A program made the translations under genes and the position numbers. Below the pieces are notes generated by a model. That model was not told where the DNA came from and searched no databases. It saw nothing but the letters and a program-made list of their open reading frames with translations. Positions 32,728-42,873 of a stretch of 64,000 bases of DNA are shown here, piece by piece; the stretch's first letter is position 1, and each line of letters begins with the position of its first letter. Source of the stretch: Nannocystis sp. RBIL2 (GTDB taxonomy: Bacteria; Myxococcota_A; Polyangia; Nannocystales; Nannocystaceae); NCBI RefSeq assembly GCF_026626745.1, contig NZ_JAPNJW010000002.1, forward strand, positions 1,636,151 to 1,700,150. The letters are read 5' to 3'.

Positions 32728-34173
32728 ATGTCGAACGCCTATCTCACCGGCCGCGCAACGCGGCTCACGGTCCTGTCTCTTGGACCCTGGCTCCTGATCG
32801 CCTGCCCCTCGGACGGGACAGCGACGACCGATTCCGGCACGGACCCCGATCCGACCTCGACGACCACGACCTCGGATACGAGCGGACCGGACGTCACGAC
32901 GACCACGGGCACCCCGACCACCACGGACCCGACCACCACCGCGACCACGTCCACGTCGACCGGCCCCGTCCCCGCGGTCTGCGGTGACGGCGTGGTCGCC
33001 GAGAGCGAAGTCTGCGACGACGGCAACGACGAGCCCGACGACGGCTGCGACAAGAACTGCGAGAAGACCGGCGCGGTGCTCTGGACCTACACCCACAACG
33101 GCGCCGCGGGCGAGGACGATGTCGTGGGCGCCGTCGCCATCGACCCCACCGGCAAGATCATCATCGCCGGCAACGAGGGCATCACGCCGGCCGACCGGGA
33201 CATGCTGCTCATCGCCCTCAACCCCGACGGCACCGAGCTGTGGAAGAAGACCTATCCGGACGACAACGGGCTGCCGAACTTCTTCACCGCGGTGGTGCTC
33301 GGCGACGACGGCACCATCTACGCGGGCGGCGTGGAGTACGTGATGGAAGACGTGGCGGCGCCCGTGGTGCGCTCGTTCGACCCCGATGGCAACGAGGGCT
33401 GGACGTTCATCGAGCCGCCCGCCAACATGCTCGGCGACTCGATCGCTGGCCTCTTGCTCGTCGACGGCAAGCTCTACTCCACCGGCGGCGAGAACCTGAC
33501 CGACAAATCGGCGCAGCTGGTCGTGCGCCGGCACGATCCCGGCACCGGGGAGGCCGAGTGGAAGGCGGTGACGCAGGCCGACTTCGCGTACGCGAACGGC
33601 AACGCCATCGTCAAGACGGCAGACGGCGTGCTCGTCGCCGGGCTGGTCCAGGACGAGGATTACCTGAGCCGGCCACTGCTCGTCATCGTCGACGACGAGG
33701 GCACGATCGTCAGCACCGAGGTCGAGGATCACCCCGGCGGCGCCTGGTACGACGCCGATCCCGTCGGCGCGGGCGGCGACATCGCCCTCGTCGGTCGCCG
33801 GATGCCGGAGGGCGTCACTGGCTACGACTTCGGCCTGCGGCGCGTCGGCCCCGACCTCTCGGAGCAGTGGACCGACATCTACGACTACGAATTCCTCTTC
33901 GGCATGGGCTTCGGCCTGGCCGTCGGCCCGGACGAGCGGATCTTCGCCACCGGCTTCCACGTCGCCCCGAGCCAGTTCAACGACGTGTTCGGCGCCCTCT
34001 ACGCCGGCGACGGCACCCGCCTGTGGACCCATACCTACAACAACGAGGACATCGACCTCTACGACGAGGGCCGTGACGCCGCCTGGGGCCCGGACTTCCT
34101 GACCATCGGCGCCAACTCGACCGTCCTTGGCGAGGGCACCAACATCTGGGTCCGCGCCTTCAAGGCGGACTGA
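32728..34173 (+). CDS. Myxobacterial Cys-rich (CGDG...CDDGN) surface lipoprotein with propeller-like repeats
   Basis: 481 residues from ATG 32728. Lipobox LLIAC, long Thr/Ser linker, then the short Cys-rich module CGDGVVAESEVCDDGNDEPDDGCDKNC, a hallmark of many myxobacterial surface proteins. The rest (LWTYTHNGAAGEDDVVGAVAID, GKIIIAGN, LLIALNPDGTELWKK, GTIYAGGVEYV, IFATGFHVAPSQFNDVFGALYAG) has the repeating pattern of beta-propeller/SBBP-like proteins. Function unknown; exposure on the outer membrane is likely. Confidence 0.85.
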   Translation: MSNAYLTGRATRLTVLSLGPWLLIACPSDGTATTDSGTDPDPTSTTTTSDTSGPDVTTTTGTPTTTDPTTTATTSTSTGPVPAVCGDGVVAESEVCDDGNDEPDDGCDKNCEKTGAVLWTYTHNGAAGEDDVVGAVAIDPTGKIIIAGNEGITPADRDMLLIALNPDGTELWKKTYPDDNGLPNFFTAVVLGDDGTIYAGGVEYVMEDVAAPVVRSFDPDGNEGWTFIEPPANMLGDSIAGLLLVDGKLYSTGGENLTDKSAQLVVRRHDPGTGEAEWKAVTQADFAYANGNAIVKTADGVLVAGLVQDEDYLSRPLLVIVDDEGTIVSTEVEDHPGGAWYDADPVGAGGDIALVGRRMPEGVTGYDFGLRRVGPDLSEQWTDIYDYEFLFGMGFGLAVGPDERIFATGFHVAPSQFNDVFGALYAGDGTRLWTHTYNNEDIDLYDEGRDAAWGPDFLTIGANSTVLGEGTNIWVRAFKAD

Positions 34174-34188
34174 CCCCATCACCTGCCG

Positions 34189-34194
34189 TATAAT
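34189..34194 (+). promoter_or_regulatory. Candidate -10 box (TATAAT)
   Basis: A perfect TATAAT inside GCCGTATAATCTCGG, about 85 bases before the ferredoxin reductase ATG, in a region where AT-rich hexamers are rare. No matching -35 could be assigned, so this is a weak promoter call. Confidence 0.35.
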
Positions 34195-34279
34195 CTCGGC
34201 AGCCCCGTCCGGTGGGCCGAATTTCCGGCCGGCCCGCCGGCGCTTGTTCCGCCGGTCGCGACCCGGGTAAAGTCACGCC

Positions 34280-35218
34280 ATGGCCAAAGAGCTCGTGTAC
34301 AACGCCACCCTCGTCGAGCGCGAGGACCTCACCCCCGCCCTCGCGGTGTTCCGGATCCGCCCCGACGAAGCGCTGCCCGGTGAGGGTTCGTGGTTCGTGC
34401 CCGGCCAGTATCTCACGATCGGCCTCAACAACACCGAGAAGCCTGAACTCGGCGGCGTCCGGCGCCCGATGTCGATCGCCTCGGCCCCCGAGCGGCGCGA
34501 TCTGGTCGAGTTCTACATCCGCTTCGTCGACAAGCCGGAGTCGGACAACCCGCTGACCCACCTGCTGTGGAAGACCCGCGTCGGCGACCGCATGTTCTTG
34601 CGCTCGCAGCCGGTCGGCAAGTTCACGGTCGAAGACACCATGGGCCACGACGCGCGGGTCAAGGTGTGCGTGGCCGCCGGCACCGGCCTGGCGCCGTTTT
34701 TGTCGATGGTGCGCAGCAAGGTCAACCGCGACCCGAGCACGCGCCTCGACGACTGGGCGATCATCCACGGCGCCAGCTACAGCAAGGACCTCGGCTACCG
34801 CGACGAGCTCGAGCACCTGGCCAAGCAGCACGGCCTGCGCTACCTGCCGACGGTCAGCCGCCCGCGCGAGGAGGCCCACTGGAGCGGCCACGTCGGCCGC
34901 GCCGAGGACTTCTTCCTGGCCGACCGCCTGCCTGGCCTCGAGGACAGCCTCGGCCTCGACCGCAACACCTTCCGCCCCGACCGCGTCGGCATCCTGATCT
35001 GCGGCCTCCAGGGCACCATTGGCGCCACCATCGAGCGCCTCTTGCACCGCGGCTTCGTGCCCGACAACCGCAAGATCCGCCGCGCCCTCGAGATCGCCGA
35101 GGACGTGGTCGCGCACACCTTCTACGAGGCCTACGACACCGTCCCGCCGATCGACCTCAACGACACCGCGCGTGTCGCCGAGCTCAAGACCACCTTCCAC
35201 GGCGCCGGCCGCGGCTGA
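34280..35218 (+). CDS. Ferredoxin-NADP reductase-like flavoprotein
   Basis: 312 residues from ATG 34280. FAD-binding part: GQYLTIGLNN and RRPMSIASAPERRDLVEFYIR (RxPxSxxS type). NADP part: VKVCVAAGTGLAPFLSMV, WAIIHGASYSKDLGYRDELEHLA, and ILICGLQGTIGATIERLLHRG at the end. No iron-sulphur cluster motif is present, so it is an FNR proper rather than a fused oxygenase reductase. Redox partner not in the window. Followed by a strong terminator. Confidence 0.9.
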   Translation: MAKELVYNATLVEREDLTPALAVFRIRPDEALPGEGSWFVPGQYLTIGLNNTEKPELGGVRRPMSIASAPERRDLVEFYIRFVDKPESDNPLTHLLWKTRVGDRMFLRSQPVGKFTVEDTMGHDARVKVCVAAGTGLAPFLSMVRSKVNRDPSTRLDDWAIIHGASYSKDLGYRDELEHLAKQHGLRYLPTVSRPREEAHWSGHVGRAEDFFLADRLPGLEDSLGLDRNTFRPDRVGILICGLQGTIGATIERLLHRGFVPDNRKIRRALEIAEDVVAHTFYEAYDTVPPIDLNDTARVAELKTTFHGAGRG

Positions 35219-35237
35219 TCGCCCCGGTGCCGACAAT

Positions 35238-35271
35238 GGCCCGAAGGACAGGCTCCTTCGGGCCTTTTTTT
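35238..35271 (+). terminator. Rho-independent terminator after the FNR-like gene
   Basis: GGCCCGAAGGA (35238-35248) pairs perfectly with TCCTTCGGGCC (35254-35264) around the loop CAGGC, followed by seven T (35265-35271). The upper stem AAGGACA...TCCTT is close to the dispersed GGACATGTCC family. Confidence 0.92.
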
Positions 35272-35290
35272 GCGCCCGCCCGGATACACC

Positions 35291-35322
35291 AATGGCCCGA
35301 AGGACATGTCCTCCGGGCCATT
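35291..35322. terminator. 32-bp near-perfect palindrome between convergent genes
   Basis: AATGGCCCG at 35291 and CGGGCCATT at 35314-35322 flank an AGGACATGTCCT centre; only one base pair of the 32 is mismatched. It shares its arms with the terminator 50 bases earlier. It sits 23 bases from the ABC permease stop, so it could end minus-strand transcription, but lacks a T-run on that strand. Also a candidate binding site. Confidence 0.6.
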
Positions 35323-35344
35323 GGATGAACCTCGCCGGGACCTG

Positions 35345-37189
35345 CTATTCGCCGGTCACCGCCGCGATCGAGGCCGGGCGCCGGAGCGCGCGCAGCAGCG
35401 TCCACGGGACGGCGACGGTGAGGACGGCCTGGACCAGGCCGAGCAGCGGGCTCAGCTCGGAGAACACGAACAGGTGTGGCTCGCGGAAGGCCAGGTCTTC
35501 GGCCGGGCGGGCCCACATGACCATCTGGCCGAACGAGATCGCCAGCATCGCCGCGCACACGCCGGCCCACAGGCGCGACGCGAAGGTCATCGGCGCGACG
35601 GCCACGCGCAGGGCCAGCAGCGCGGCGACCCCCAGGAACCAGCCGGCGAACAGCAGCGCGAACGGGCTGCGGAACAGCCACATGGTCTCGTGGCTGACCA
35701 GCATCGCCGCCAGCAGCAGGTAGAGGCCGGCCCAGCCGACGAACTCGCCGACCAGCGAGCCGACCGGCGTGCGCCGCATGGCCGGAGGGACATCTCCGGT
35801 CGGCGCCCGCATCATCAGCAGGATCGCCAGGGGGATCGACAGCAGCCCGAGGTTGAGCAGGTAGAACTCCTCGGCGCGCCACTCGTGCGGCGGGTTGGCA
35901 GTGGTGACGAGCACCATCGCCACGACCGCGCCGACCAGCGCCTCGCCGCGGCGCAGCGACACCAGCGAGGTGTTGCCGACCCGGCGGGCCAGCGCGCGCA
36001 GCCCGAGGAACGCCAGAGTCAGCATGCCGGCCGCCCCGACCACCACCGGCACCGTGGTGTCGAGCTCGGCGCCGAAGCCCCGGCCGGCGTCGCCGAGGCC
36101 GAACGCCTGCGCCAGCGAGTGGCTGGCGGCCGCCTGCGGCAGCAGGGCCAGGACGCCGACTGTCCGATGGGACAGCTCGGCCGCGAGCGCGACCCCGATC
36201 CCGCCGAGCACCCCGAGGATCGCCGCCAGCCCGCCGCCGACCAACCCCGGCGAGCGGACCTTGCCGAGCGCCAGGCCGGCCAGCTGCCCGAGCATGACCA
36301 GGAACGCCCCGCCGGCCAGCACCACCGCGACCAGCGCCAGCGCAGCCCCGAGGTGACCGACCACCGCCGCCGCCGCCAACAGGAGCAGCAGCTGCGGCGC
36401 CGCCAGCACGCCGATGACCGCCAGCGGCCCCGCGGTCAGCCCGAGCGCCAGCTCCTGGGCCCGCAGCGCGCTGCCGGCCAGCGGCTGCAGCGTGTTCTCG
36501 TGGGTCTCCTGGGCCATCTGCGTGCCCGCCAGCACCGGCGCGGCCAGCAGCAGCAACAGCAGCAGCGCCCCGCCGGCCAGCACCCCGGTCATCCGCAGCG
36601 CGTCGATCGGCGACAGCGGCGAGGCGTACTCCTCGACCGCCGGCGACATCGTGCGGTCGACCACCGCCCGCAGCGCCGCGACCTCGCCGGCGTCGTACCA
36701 GTTGTAGTCGGGCGCGCCGTAGATGCTGTTCGCATCGACATGTCCCTTCGTCCATGCCTCGAAGGCCAGGATCGCGTCGCGCTGGAGCGCGCGGTGGTGC
36801 CGCGGCGCCTCGCCGTAGGCGGCCCGCCGCAGCCGCGACTCGGCGGCGTCGAGCGCGTTGGTGACTCGATAGCCGGCGTCGTCGTACACCAGCGTCTGCC
36901 CGGCGAACCGGCGCGCCACCGCGGCGCGCAGCGCCTCCGCCTCCTCGGCCGAGTCGGCGATCAGGGCGAAGCGGCGCTCCTCCTGGACGTGGCGGCTCTG
37001 CTCAAGGTCGAAGCCGACCCGCAGGTCGCGCTCGAACTCACCTGTCCCGAGGGCCAGCCAGATGCCGAGCACCCCCGACAGCGCGGCGAGCAGCACGGAC
37101 AGCCCGAGCAGGCGACGGCCGCGAGGGCCGCGGAGGGCCCGGGCGACGAACGGCCGGGCGGCGGAGCGGATCGAGAGGACGCGAGGCAT
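35345..37189 (-). CDS. ABC transporter permease (ABC-2 type)
   Basis: 614 residues. N-terminal TM (GLSVLLAALSGVLGIWLAL), a long extracytoplasmic loop (about residues 50-195, with HVQEERRFALIADSAEEAEALRAA), then a bundle of hydrophobic helices (MTGVLAGGALLLLLLLAAPV, GTQMAQETHENTLQPLAGSALR, ALVAVVLAGGAFLVMLGQL and others). The AQETHENTLQPLAGS element corresponds to the E-x-GT-x-pLL coupling region of ABC-2 permeases. KGHVDANS near residue 152 is encoded by a palindrome copy. 13 bases after the ATPase gene. Export substrate unknown. Confidence 0.85.
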   Translation of the reverse strand: MPRVLSIRSAARPFVARALRGPRGRRLLGLSVLLAALSGVLGIWLALGTGEFERDLRVGFDLEQSRHVQEERRFALIADSAEEAEALRAAVARRFAGQTLVYDDAGYRVTNALDAAESRLRRAAYGEAPRHHRALQRDAILAFEAWTKGHVDANSIYGAPDYNWYDAGEVAALRAVVDRTMSPAVEEYASPLSPIDALRMTGVLAGGALLLLLLLAAPVLAGTQMAQETHENTLQPLAGSALRAQELALGLTAGPLAVIGVLAAPQLLLLLAAAAVVGHLGAALALVAVVLAGGAFLVMLGQLAGLALGKVRSPGLVGGGLAAILGVLGGIGVALAAELSHRTVGVLALLPQAAASHSLAQAFGLGDAGRGFGAELDTTVPVVVGAAGMLTLAFLGLRALARRVGNTSLVSLRRGEALVGAVVAMVLVTTANPPHEWRAEEFYLLNLGLLSIPLAILLMMRAPTGDVPPAMRRTPVGSLVGEFVGWAGLYLLLAAMLVSHETMWLFRSPFALLFAGWFLGVAALLALRVAVAPMTFASRLWAGVCAAMLAISFGQMVMWARPAEDLAFREPHLFVFSELSPLLGLVQAVLTVAVPWTLLRALRRPASIAAVTGE

Positions 37190-37202
37190 GACGGGCTCCT
37201 GG

Positions 37203-38168
37203 CTAGTTGACGCGGTCTTCGGACAGGCGGTTATAGACGTCTTCGAGGCGGCTGCGGACGCGGCTGCAGGTGACCACGCGGACCCCGGCGGCCACGAGCG
37301 CCGCGAGGGCGTCGGCCATGCGGTCCTCGCCGCCGGGGACCTGGGCGGTGATGGTCTCGCAGCCGTCTTCGAACCCGCTGGCCTCGATCAGCGCCCGATG
37401 CTGCACCAGCACCTCGCGCGCGCGCTCGCTGGCGGCCCCGCCCTCGCTCGTCGGCGGCAGCAGCCGCAGCTCGTAGACGAACCGGCGGACCTCGTAGCGC
37501 TCGATGATGTCGGCGACGTCGCCCGCGACCACCAGCTTGCCCTGCTGCAGGATCGCCATCTGATCGCACAGGTCGTCGAGCTCGCGGAGGATGTGCGACG
37601 AGATCAGCACCGTCGTCCCGCGCTCGCGCGTGCGCTGCAGGATCGCCCGCAGGTCGCTGCGGCCGCGCGGATCGAGGCCGTCGGCCGGCTCGTCGAGGAT
37701 CAGCAGCTTGGGCCGGTGCAGCAGGCAGCGGGCGATGAGCAGCCGCTGACGCATGCCCTTCGACAGCGAGCCCGCAGGTGCGTCGCGCTTGTCGACCAGG
37801 TCGAAGGTCACCAGCATGTCCTCGACCGCCGCGCCCAGCTCCTTGTCGGGGATCCGGAAGCACTCGCCGAAGAAGCGCAGGTACTCGCTCGGGCTCATGT
37901 GCTTGTAGAGCGGGTTGCCGTCGCCGAGGAAGCCGATCGACCGCCGCAGCTCGGCGTCGTCGATCTCCGGCGCCCGGCCGTCGAAGCGGATCTCGCCCTC
38001 GGTCGGCCGCATCACCGTCGCCAGCATCCGCAGCGTCGTCGACTTGCCGGCGCCGTTCGGGCCGATGAGCCCGCAGATCGATCCGCTGGGGACCGTCAGG
38101 TCGAGCCCGCGGATGGCCCAGCGGTCGCCGTCGTAGGTCTTGCCGAGGTTCCGCAGGTCGATCCGCAT
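37203..38168 (-). CDS. ABC transporter ATP-binding protein
   Basis: 321 residues. Walker A GPNGAGKSTT, Q-loop near GFLGDGNPLYKHMSPSEYL, signature LSKGMRQRL, Walker B LLILDEPADGLD, switch His in ISSHILRELDDLC. The C-terminal 90 residues (YEVRRFVYELRLLPPT, VPGGEDRMADALAALVAAGVRVV) are typical for CcmA/NatA-type exporter ATPases. Pairs with the downstream permease gene. Confidence 0.93.
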   Translation of the reverse strand: MRIDLRNLGKTYDGDRWAIRGLDLTVPSGSICGLIGPNGAGKSTTLRMLATVMRPTEGEIRFDGRAPEIDDAELRRSIGFLGDGNPLYKHMSPSEYLRFFGECFRIPDKELGAAVEDMLVTFDLVDKRDAPAGSLSKGMRQRLLIARCLLHRPKLLILDEPADGLDPRGRSDLRAILQRTRERGTTVLISSHILRELDDLCDQMAILQQGKLVVAGDVADIIERYEVRRFVYELRLLPPTSEGGAASERAREVLVQHRALIEASGFEDGCETITAQVPGGEDRMADALAALVAAGVRVVTCSRVRSRLEDVYNRLSEDRVN

Positions 38169-38463
38169 GCCGTCCGCGCCACGAACGCCGTCGCGCCCGT
38201 GGATATTTCACCGCATCCACTTCCGGGCGTCGAGCGCCCGCGACCGCAGGGACCTGTCCTTCGGGGCATGTTATCTCCAGGCCACTGCCGTGCGGCTGGC
38301 GCGTCGCTCCCGCGCCGTAGTCGGGCCCCTGCGCGTCCCCGGGCGCGAGCCGCCGTCCGGCCGGATCGGCGGCCGCGTCCCCGCGCGTGCCCGGCCCGAC
38401 CCGCCAGGCCGCCCGCCGCGCGGACTTGCGTCACACGCTGCTGCGACCCGCGGACGGCCTGGT
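38169..38463. repeat. Divergent intergenic region with one hairpin repeat
   Basis: No gene seen. Near 38252-38275, AGGGACCTGTCCTTCGGGGCATG is a variant of the repeat family with the TTCG loop. Promoters for the ABC operon and the next lipoprotein gene should be here. Confidence 0.5.
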
Positions 38464-38928
38464 ATGCTGCGCCGCATGCGACGTCCGCTCATCGCCGCGC
38501 TCCTCCTCGCCGCCTGCGGTCCCACGGCCCCCGCGCCCACCGAGGTCGCCAAGAGCGCTCCTGCCGAGGCCGCCAAGGCCCCACCGCCGAGCCCGCCGGC
38601 CGCGCCCGCCCCTGCGGCCACCCCCGCGGAGGGCGAGAAGCTGGAGATCCCGAAGGAGCCGCCGCTCACGCCCGAAGAGATCGCGCTGATCGAGGCCGAC
38701 CCGAAGACCCTCGAGCCCGAGCAGCGCCGCGCGCGAGCCCACGCGCTCCGCCGCAAGATCTTGCAGAACCCCGACAGCCCGCAGGCGCAGCAGCTCGAGA
38801 AGCTCCGCCGCGACGTCGAGGCCGGCGTGGTCAAGCCGGAGCTCCCGCCCAAGTCCGCCGACTCCGGCAAGGGCCTCACCCTCCACGCCCCCGGCCCCAG
38901 CAACCCCGCGCCCGCGCCTGCGCCGTGA
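38464..38928 (+). CDS. Small lipoprotein with charged helical domain
   Basis: 154 residues from ATG 38464 (or 150 from ATG 38476). Lipobox ALLLAAC, then a long Ala/Pro linker. Middle part is helical and charged: LTPEEIALIEADPKTLEPEQ, RRARAHALRRKILQNPDSPQ, AQQLEKLRRDVEAG. Tail Pro-rich. No family recognised. Confidence 0.75.
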   Translation: MLRRMRRPLIAALLLAACGPTAPAPTEVAKSAPAEAAKAPPPSPPAAPAPAATPAEGEKLEIPKEPPLTPEEIALIEADPKTLEPEQRRARAHALRRKILQNPDSPQAQQLEKLRRDVEAGVVKPELPPKSADSGKGLTLHAPGPSNPAPAPAP

Positions 38929-39641
38929 GCCGTCTCGGTGCCGGACCGCGGCCTCTCGCGGGCCGTCGCGCTCGCCTGTCCTTTCGAACATATGGATGCG
39001 CCTCGAGCCACGCACCGAGCGGTCGCCGGCACGCGAGCGCTCTCTATACGGGCGACCCGACCGCTCGGCGAGCGCCTGTCCCTTCGTCCAGGCTCGCTTC
39101 GAGCGAGCGTACCCCGCTCGCCGGGACTGTCTGCAAGGATCTGTCCCTTGGATCACGTGCGGGCGGAGCACTTGGCGCTCCGCCGTCCTTCCGACCAGGC
39201 CAACGTCGGCGGCCGCGAGTCAAATCGACTGTCTCTTCGACCAGGCAGACTTCCGACCGGGCTCACTCCTCGCCAGGCGCTCCGCGCACCTCCGCGTCGC
39301 CGCACCAGCGCCCGACGCTCGACTGTCCCTTCGACCAGGTGCCACTCCTCGGCGCTCGCCTGTCCCTTCGACCAGGCGTACGCGGCCAGCGCGCGCCGTC
39401 CCCTTCGCCCAGGCCGCTCCAGCTCTCGGCTGTCCCTTCGACCAAGCGCCGCTCCGCCCGATCTCGGCTGTCCTTCGACCACGCCAGCGCCCCGCGCTCG
39501 GCTGTCCCTTCGACCAGGCACTTCGACTGACTGTCCCTTCGACCAGGCGCCCCCGCGCATGACCGACCGCTCGTCCCGCCCCGCTCGCCCCCTCGCCTCC
39601 ACCCCGCGCCTCCACGCCGCTCGCCCTGTCGGAGGCGGCCG
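38929..39641. repeat. Array of about ten CTGTCCCTTCGACCAG units
   Basis: No gene in about 710 bases. Copies of CTGTCCCTTCGACCAG or close variants occur near 39078 (TTCGTCCAG), 39231 (CTGTCTCTTCGACCAG), 39323, 39360, 39400 (GTCCCCTTCGCCCAG), 39430 (ACCAAG), 39469 (CTGTCCTTCGACCACG), 39500 and 39532, plus more divergent ones before 39140. Spacing in the dense part is 30-40 bases. Spacers share GCGCTCGGC / GCCCCGC motifs but are not unique CRISPR-like spacers; repeats vary. Located just upstream of the enoyl-CoA hydratase gene. Confidence 0.85.
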
Positions 39642-40427
39642 ATGAGCGACGAAGCCCGCGTGATCGAGACAGTCCTGGCGCCGGGCCTGCTGCGCTGGAC
39701 GATCAGCCACCCGCGCAAGCGCAACGCCCTCACCCCGGCCATGCTGGCGACCCTCGAGGCCGGCGCGCGGGCGCTCCGCGGCGAGGTCGTGCTGCTCGAC
39801 GCGGCCCCTGGGCCCTGCTTCTGCGCCGGCTTCGACCTCGACGCCTTGCCCGAAGGACAGGTCGACGCCCCGGCCGCCAGCGCCCCCGACGCCCCGCTGA
39901 TCGCCGCCTCCGCCGCGCTGCAGACCTGCGACGGGCTCCTCGTCGCGGTCGTCCGCGGCGAGGTGTTCGGCGCCGGTGTCGAGCTGATCGCGGCCTGCGA
40001 CCTGCGCCTCGCCGCCCACGACGCGCGCTTCACCGTGCCGGCCGCGCGCCTCGGCGTCGTCTACCACGCGGCCGGCGTGGCCCTGCTGCGCCGCGTGTTC
40101 GGCCCGGCGCTGGCGCCCCGCCTCTTGCTCGCGGCCGAGGCGATCGGCGCGGACGAGGCCCACCGCGCCGGCGCTCTGCTCAGCCTGCACGCGCCCGACG
40201 AGCTGGCCCAGGCCAGCGAGACATTCGCTACGCGGCTGCGGCAGGGCGCGCCGCAGAGCCTCCGGGCTCACCGCGACCTGCTGCGCGCGCTCGACCGCGG
40301 CGGTCCGTCCGGTGAAGAGCTCGCCGCGCACGAGCAAGCCCGCCGTGTCGCCTATGCCAGCGAGGACTTCCGCGAGGGCCGGTCGGCCGCGCGGGAGCGC
40401 CGTTCTCCGCGCTTTCGCGGCGGCTGA
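39642..40427 (+). CDS. Enoyl-CoA hydratase/isomerase family protein
   Basis: 261 residues from ATG 39642. Crotonase fold: LRWTISHPRKRNALTPAMLATLE, oxyanion segment CFCAGFDLDALPEGQ, second oxyanion region VVRGEVFGAGVELIAACDLRLAAHDARFTVPAARLGVVYH, and C-terminal helices ending SEDFREGRSAARERR. The usual catalytic Glu positions in the GAGVEL/ARLGVV region are not the canonical E-E pair, so it may be a hydrolase or isomerase rather than a hydratase. LPEGQV is encoded by a repeat-like segment (CCCGAAGGACAGGTC). The upstream region is filled by the repeat array. Confidence 0.87.
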   Translation: MSDEARVIETVLAPGLLRWTISHPRKRNALTPAMLATLEAGARALRGEVVLLDAAPGPCFCAGFDLDALPEGQVDAPAASAPDAPLIAASAALQTCDGLLVAVVRGEVFGAGVELIAACDLRLAAHDARFTVPAARLGVVYHAAGVALLRRVFGPALAPRLLLAAEAIGADEAHRAGALLSLHAPDELAQASETFATRLRQGAPQSLRAHRDLLRALDRGGPSGEELAAHEQARRVAYASEDFREGRSAARERRSPRFRGG

Positions 40428-40466
40428 CGCGCCCCGCGGCAATTGTTTGTTATCTTCCGCGGCCTC

Positions 40467-40925
40467 ATGTCCGTCAAAGACCAGATCGAAGCCAAGCTGC
40501 GCGAGGCCCGCCTCGCCCGCGACGAGGCGACCAAGAACGTCATCGGCATGCTCAAGAGCAAGGTCCTGCTCGAGCTCAAGTCGGGCTCCGGCGCCGAGGA
40601 CAACGACGCGCTGTGGCTCGACACCATCAAGTCGTACGTCAAGCAGCTCAAGAAGACGATCGGCGAGTACGAGAAGCTGGGCGACCGCGGCCAGCAGCTG
40701 CTCTCCGAGTCGCAGTTCGAGCTCCGCTTCTGCGAGCAGTTCATGCCGACCCGCCTCGACGAGGCCGCCACCGAGGCGCTCGTCCGCGAGGCCGCCACCG
40801 CCAACAACATCACCGACCCCAAGCAGGTCGGCAAGCTCGTCGGCGCGGTGATGAAGACGCACAAGGACCAGGTCGACTCCGACCTGCTCAAGCAAGTCGC
40901 CACCCGCGTCCTCGCGGGCGGGTGA
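40467..40925 (+). CDS. YqeY/GatB-like protein
   Basis: 152 residues from ATG 40467. Pattern of the YqeY family (related to the C-terminal helical part of GatB): SVKDQIEAKLREARLARDEATKNVIGMLKSKV, EKLGDRGQQLLSESQFELRFCEQFMPTRLDEAATEALV, then ITDPKQVGKLVGAVMKTHKDQVD. Possible role in tRNA-dependent amidation. Starts 39 bases after the hydratase-like gene, with AATTGTTTGTTATCTTCC between them as a possible promoter. The ATGTCCGTCAAAG start overlaps a half-palindrome. Confidence 0.87.
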   Translation: MSVKDQIEAKLREARLARDEATKNVIGMLKSKVLLELKSGSGAEDNDALWLDTIKSYVKQLKKTIGEYEKLGDRGQQLLSESQFELRFCEQFMPTRLDEAATEALVREAATANNITDPKQVGKLVGAVMKTHKDQVDSDLLKQVATRVLAGG

Positions 40926-41356
40926 GTCGGCCAGGCGCGCGGGCTCTCGACGATCGAGCCCGCGCGCTGAAGCTCGCCGGCCCCCGTGCGCGAATGACCG
41001 GATGTGCCTCGGTCAGCCGGTCACTCCACAAGGCGCCACGGCCGATGATTGAGTGGATGGCTTTCGGGACATGTTCCTCGGGTCATCCGACCGCGCAACG
41101 GTGTGAAAGCGGCCGACCGCGTGAGACCACGTGCGCCAAGACGGCCCGGCCTCACTCTCCAGCGCTCCAGCGTTGCCTGCGCTCACGCCAGACGGCCCCC
41201 GCATCGCGCCTCGCCCTTCAGCGCTCAAGTGTCGAGGCGACCCCGGCATCGCGCCTTTCCGTCCGGCGCTCCAGGGCGCGCCTGCGCTTTCGCTAGACGG
41301 CTCCCTGCATCGCGTCTCGGCTCTCGACCCCGACGCTCACGCGCAGATCGAGCAGC
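40926..41356. repeat. Intergenic tandem repeats between convergent genes
   Basis: About 430 bases with no gene. CGGGACATGTTCC near 41067 is a degenerate palindrome. From about 41160 to 41330 a unit recurs containing GCATCGCG(C/T)CT, a CTTTCCGTCCGG/CGCCCTTCAGCGCTC variant and GCCTGCGCT...C(G)CCAGACGGC/CTAGACGGC. Different from the other families. Confidence 0.55.
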
Positions 41357-42658
<1,302 letters not shown>

Positions 42659-42873
42659 GCTGCACCTCGGATCTGCTCGAACCGCATGTCTTTTTCGACA
42701 TGTCCCGATCGGCATGTCTCGAAGTTCTCAAGACAGCTGCTTCGCGGAGACGAGCCTCGCCCCCACAGACAGATCCGCGGAAACATGTCTTCGCCGTCAC
42801 GCGCGCAAACTACCGCAAAACCGCCAGGAACGGGGACGCCCGCGCCTCCTCGCGCGGACCGGGCGGCCGGCCG
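42659..42873. repeat. Gap with palindrome copies between TfuA and kinase genes
   Basis: GCATGTCTTTTTCGACATGTCC (about 42687-42708), GGCATGTC near 42712 and ACATGTCTTCG near 42785 belong to the palindrome family. Searched for a short precursor-peptide frame on both strands; only shadow-type frames seen. Confidence 0.6.

Noticed and set aside
39060..39560. Possible CRISPR array
   Set aside because: Repeats are 16 bases, variable, and irregularly spaced; spacers share composition and motifs; no cas genes in the window.
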